A stretch of 52,567 nucleotides of DNA from JBKHYJ01 sp046565505 (GTDB taxonomy: Bacteria; Acidobacteriota; Blastocatellia; UBA7656), in the NCBI GenBank assembly GCA_046565505.1, contig JBKHYJ010000056.1, positions 1-52,567 of the forward strand. The letters run 5' to 3'. The position numbers and the translations under genes are program-made. Under the pieces are notes generated by a model. The model had not been told where the DNA came from. It saw only the letters and a list, made by a program, of their open reading frames with translations, and ran no database searches. Shown piece after piece: positions 50,592 to 52,567 of the stretch; the first letter of the stretch is position 1; each line of letters opens with the position of its first letter.

Positions 50592-51365
50592 TTACTTGAC
50601 CCCGCGGCGCGCGCTCCTCAGTGCGGCAAGCATAACAAGGCCTGCGAGCAGCGCGGCAAGCCCTCGCAAGGTGTGCCTGATGTAGAAGAGCAACAGCACG
50701 CTCGCACCCAGGTATAGCCTTGTCATAATAAAGGCCGGTATGTAGGCCCAGGGCTTGCCCCCTATGAGAGCCGCCCCTGCTGCCACCGACGCCAGGCCGA
50801 TGATTATTGTAATGACGAGCGGTAGAATGCCTTCTGGCACGCCGACGTATACGCGCGCGGTCGGGAGCAGAATACCGGCGACGATCAGAAGCGCGCCTGC
50901 GGCTTTTACGGTAGGGCTTCCTACGTCAACGCTTTCCCTCCGATAAGCAGCGTCACTGGATCGGTAAATAGATACCCCTACATTATCATCTATAGAAATC
51001 GGGTCTGGCCCGAGTATAAGAAGAGCCAACGACGCAGCGAAAAGTGAAAGCGGGAACTCGAAGCCACCGGGGCCGGTCACTCCGTTACCCCAATGCACTT
51101 GCGATACTGCTACAGCCATAACGCAGAGATGCCCGAGCGCCCCAAGCCTGATTAGAAAGCCTGACAGCAAAAGCAGCCCGCCGCCAAACTCCGCGGTTAT
51201 GACCAGATAAGCGAGGAGTATTGGGATGCCTCCGAGCGCGCGCTCGCTGAATCCTGGCGGGTCTGCGAGCTTCTGTAGCCCGTGGGTAAAAAATATTGTT
51301 CCGACAACAAGTTCTAAGGGCAACGCGGCCCATGAAGCTCTAATATTTCCGAGGCCTGAAGCCAT
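50592..51365 (-). CDS. DoxX-family membrane protein with extra C-terminal helices
   Basis: The first half matches DoxX: LPLELVVGTIFFTHGLQKLAD, ITAEFGGGLLLLSGFLIRLGALG and VSQVHWGNG, with four helices. The second half adds about four more predicted helices (from about residue 155), giving 257 residues rather than the usual 130-150. DoxX proteins sit in the inner membrane and in some bacteria partner with oxidative-stress or thiosulfate-oxidising enzymes; no such partner is adjacent. GGAGGAAAACC lies before the ATG at 51365. The extra half may be a fused domain or a lineage-specific extension. Confidence 0.88.
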   Translation of the reverse strand: MASGLGNIRASWAALPLELVVGTIFFTHGLQKLADPPGFSERALGGIPILLAYLVITAEFGGGLLLLSGFLIRLGALGHLCVMAVAVSQVHWGNGVTGPGGFEFPLSLFAASLALLILGPDPISIDDNVGVSIYRSSDAAYRRESVDVGSPTVKAAGALLIVAGILLPTARVYVGVPEGILPLVITIIIGLASVAAGAALIGGKPWAYIPAFIMTRLYLGASVLLLFYIRHTLRGLAALLAGLVMLAALRSARRGVK

Positions 51366-52463
51366 TATAAGGTTTTCCTCCGTTTGTTGCCTTCATGGTT
51401 ATGAATTGTTCACAATCATAACCCCGAAGACTTCAGTCAGCGGCGAATTCCTATAGGATTAATCATAGTCGGTGTGATTTTTGCTCGCCCAACTAAAACT
51501 TATCATCTTAAGGATTGCCCCAATACCGTCAATGCTTGCTGAGCGCGCCCAACAGGTAGTCGATATTCTATTATTGAGTCTTAACCGAAACAAGCGGGGC
51601 TTCTAACCCTGAGGTGCTCCCGACAGTGAAGCGCAATCAAAGGACGCATGGTCGTTAAGCAGAGATAGTGACGTGAGGTCTTCCAGCCTGCGTCGTAGTC
51701 AGGATGATGAGAATCAACCTCCAAAGCTACAGTGGAAATATGGACGGAGCTTGACAGCCTCCCAGGCTCCGAGCATTACGAAAAGCCTGAAGATATGTGA
51801 AGTATGAGGAAAGTATAAAGGGCTTATCTTGAAGACGCTACGCTCATTTCAGATTTCTTGGAGGCCATAACTGTATATAGTGTTATGCTTTCCTGGATAC
51901 TTAATTGGCAGGCCGTAAACTTAGTATCCGCTATGGTCGCGACTTGCCAGCGCTCAAGGCCGCTATCGACAGCGGCCCTTTCTTGATTCTTCCAAGTAAA
52001 TAGGCAAATTATAAATCTAAAATTAACAGTAATTTTGGTCTGCCCTGCTATGGCACGTTATGTGCGTTAAGGCACGCGGGGAACTGCCCTCTGTAGTCTT
52101 TTTCTGTTTAAGGTATATGGAAATCTTCTTTGAAACTTTATAGTTGCTTTTATCTTAGCAGCGATATATTATACGCATTCTTTTGTAAGGGTTGCCCTTA
52201 CTATTCTTGGTCAAAGCCCCAGCGCATAAAGCGCGAGCTAGGGAATGTCAGTAGACCTAAATCAAGAAAATGTTTCAGATGTTTTCGAACGCCGTCATAC
52301 TGGCGGCTCACTGGAATTTGATTCCGGTCGAGATGTATGACTGGGGAGTGATCCGCAGTTCATCGACAACTTCAATCTCGCCGGCTGCAAGATCTCCGAG
52401 GTTAGATTCGGAGTAGGAATACATTAATTTAGGATTCCAAAAAAAATTGGAGAGGGATAGAAG
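51366..52463. other. Gene-poor 1.1-kb region
   Basis: This stretch is lower in GC than the rest and has no convincing gene. It holds a hairpin near 51757-51784 (CGGAGC with GCTCCG), the candidate RNA at 51890-51985, and near 52365-52420 a run that could be translated as a short peptide but lacks support. The right end carries the ribosome-binding site of the next gene. Confidence 0.4.
51890..51985 (+). ncRNA. Candidate structured small RNA with pseudoknot and terminator-like hairpin
   Basis: GGATACT (51895-51901) and AGTATCC (51923-51929) form a perfect 7-bp stem. Within its loop TGGCAGG (51906-51912) can pair with CTTGCCA (51943-51949) outside, making a pseudoknot. A GGCCGCT/AGCGGCC hairpin (51958-51977) followed by CTTTCTTG ends it like an intrinsic terminator. 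A TATGCT box at 51884-51889 is a weak -10. No RNA family is recognised. Confidence 0.4.
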
Positions 52464-52567
52464 ATGAAAATAAAGAGAGCAGTATTGATGGCGGTGCTGG
52501 CGGTGGCGGTGGCGGCGCTGGCCGTGCCGCTCGTGGGCTTCAGCGCGCGGGCGGCGGGCCCGGGCCG
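52464..52567 (+). CDS. Start of a secreted protein, cut by the window edge
   Basis: An ATG with GGAGAGGGATAG upstream starts a classic signal peptide (KRAVLMAVLAVAVAALAVPLVGF, then SARA). Only about 34 codons are in the window, so the mature protein is unknown. The signal part is coded by GGCGGTG-rich repeats that could be slippage-prone. Confidence 0.7.
   Translation, partial: MKIKRAVLMAVLAVAVAALAVPLVGFSARAAGPG

Noticed and set aside
52130..52321. 63-residue frame in the gene-poor end region
   Set aside because: No ribosome-binding site and no recognisable features.

Overview
The window is GC-rich bacterial DNA that most resembles Acidobacteriota, probably class Blastocatellia. The best pointers are a secreted VWA protein of the acidobacterial VWFA-related type (34226-35335), a menaquinone-type MenG/UbiE methyltransferase, many secreted TPR, S8 and M64 proteins, and a KKR/VS-type 21-bp tandem array. 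The taxonomic call is inference from gene content; no rRNA or tRNA gene was found.

Layout. 1-7.1 kb: a small unknown gene, a membrane STAND-like NTPase with C-terminal leucine-rich repeats, a 14-copy 21-bp tandem array, a secreted M64 peptidase, and recG on the other strand. 7.2-11.7 kb: a lipoprotein, an outer-membrane barrel-like protein with an in-frame TGA, a ClpB-D2-like AAA+ ATPase and an SDR oxidoreductase. 11.8-18.3 kb: an HD-GYP/GAF/GGDEF regulator, a subtilisin-like protease with a hexapeptide tail, MenG, and a stand-alone FtsK-gamma-like protein. 18.5-25.5 kb: a hexaheme cytochrome, an amidohydrolase, a thioredoxin-fold protein with an in-frame TGA at a catalytic cysteine, a pterin dehydratase, a lipoprotein, and an nnrD-tsaE pair. 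25.6-37.8 kb: secreted alpha/beta hydrolase, TPR protein, orphan hydantoinase/oxoprolinase A subunit, GH18-like protein, FKBP isomerase, VWA protein, ornithine-cyclodeaminase-like enzyme, and a metallophosphatase-like protein with an in-frame TGA. 37.9-47.8 kb: pckA, a serine hydrolase, and branched-chain amino-acid-type ABC genes (a binding-protein/permease fusion, livM, livG) with a TPR-TonB protein inserted. 47.8-52.6 kb: a B12/radical-SAM protein, a HAD phosphatase, a DoxX protein, a gene-poor 1.1 kb with a candidate structured RNA, and the start of another secreted protein.

The main discovery is that three genes (7957-9066, 21729-22445, 36372-37415) are each interrupted by one in-frame TGA, and in each the frame continues intact to a natural end. 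In two, the TGA sits at a cysteine-type redox position (TGA-P-H-C in a thioredoxin fold; C-D-TGA before N-H-P-R-G-G-L-A-R-R). Each TGA is followed by a stem-loop whose apical loop begins 22, 23 or 25 nt downstream, which fits the bacterial SECIS rule. I read these as probable selenocysteine codons, very strong for two and tentative for the barrel protein. Many other genes here end in TGA, so this is not genetic-code reassignment. No sel genes lie in the window.

Most start sites were moved from the longest open frame to starts with a ribosome-binding site, signal peptide or promoter in support. Family names come from motifs read by eye; no search was run.
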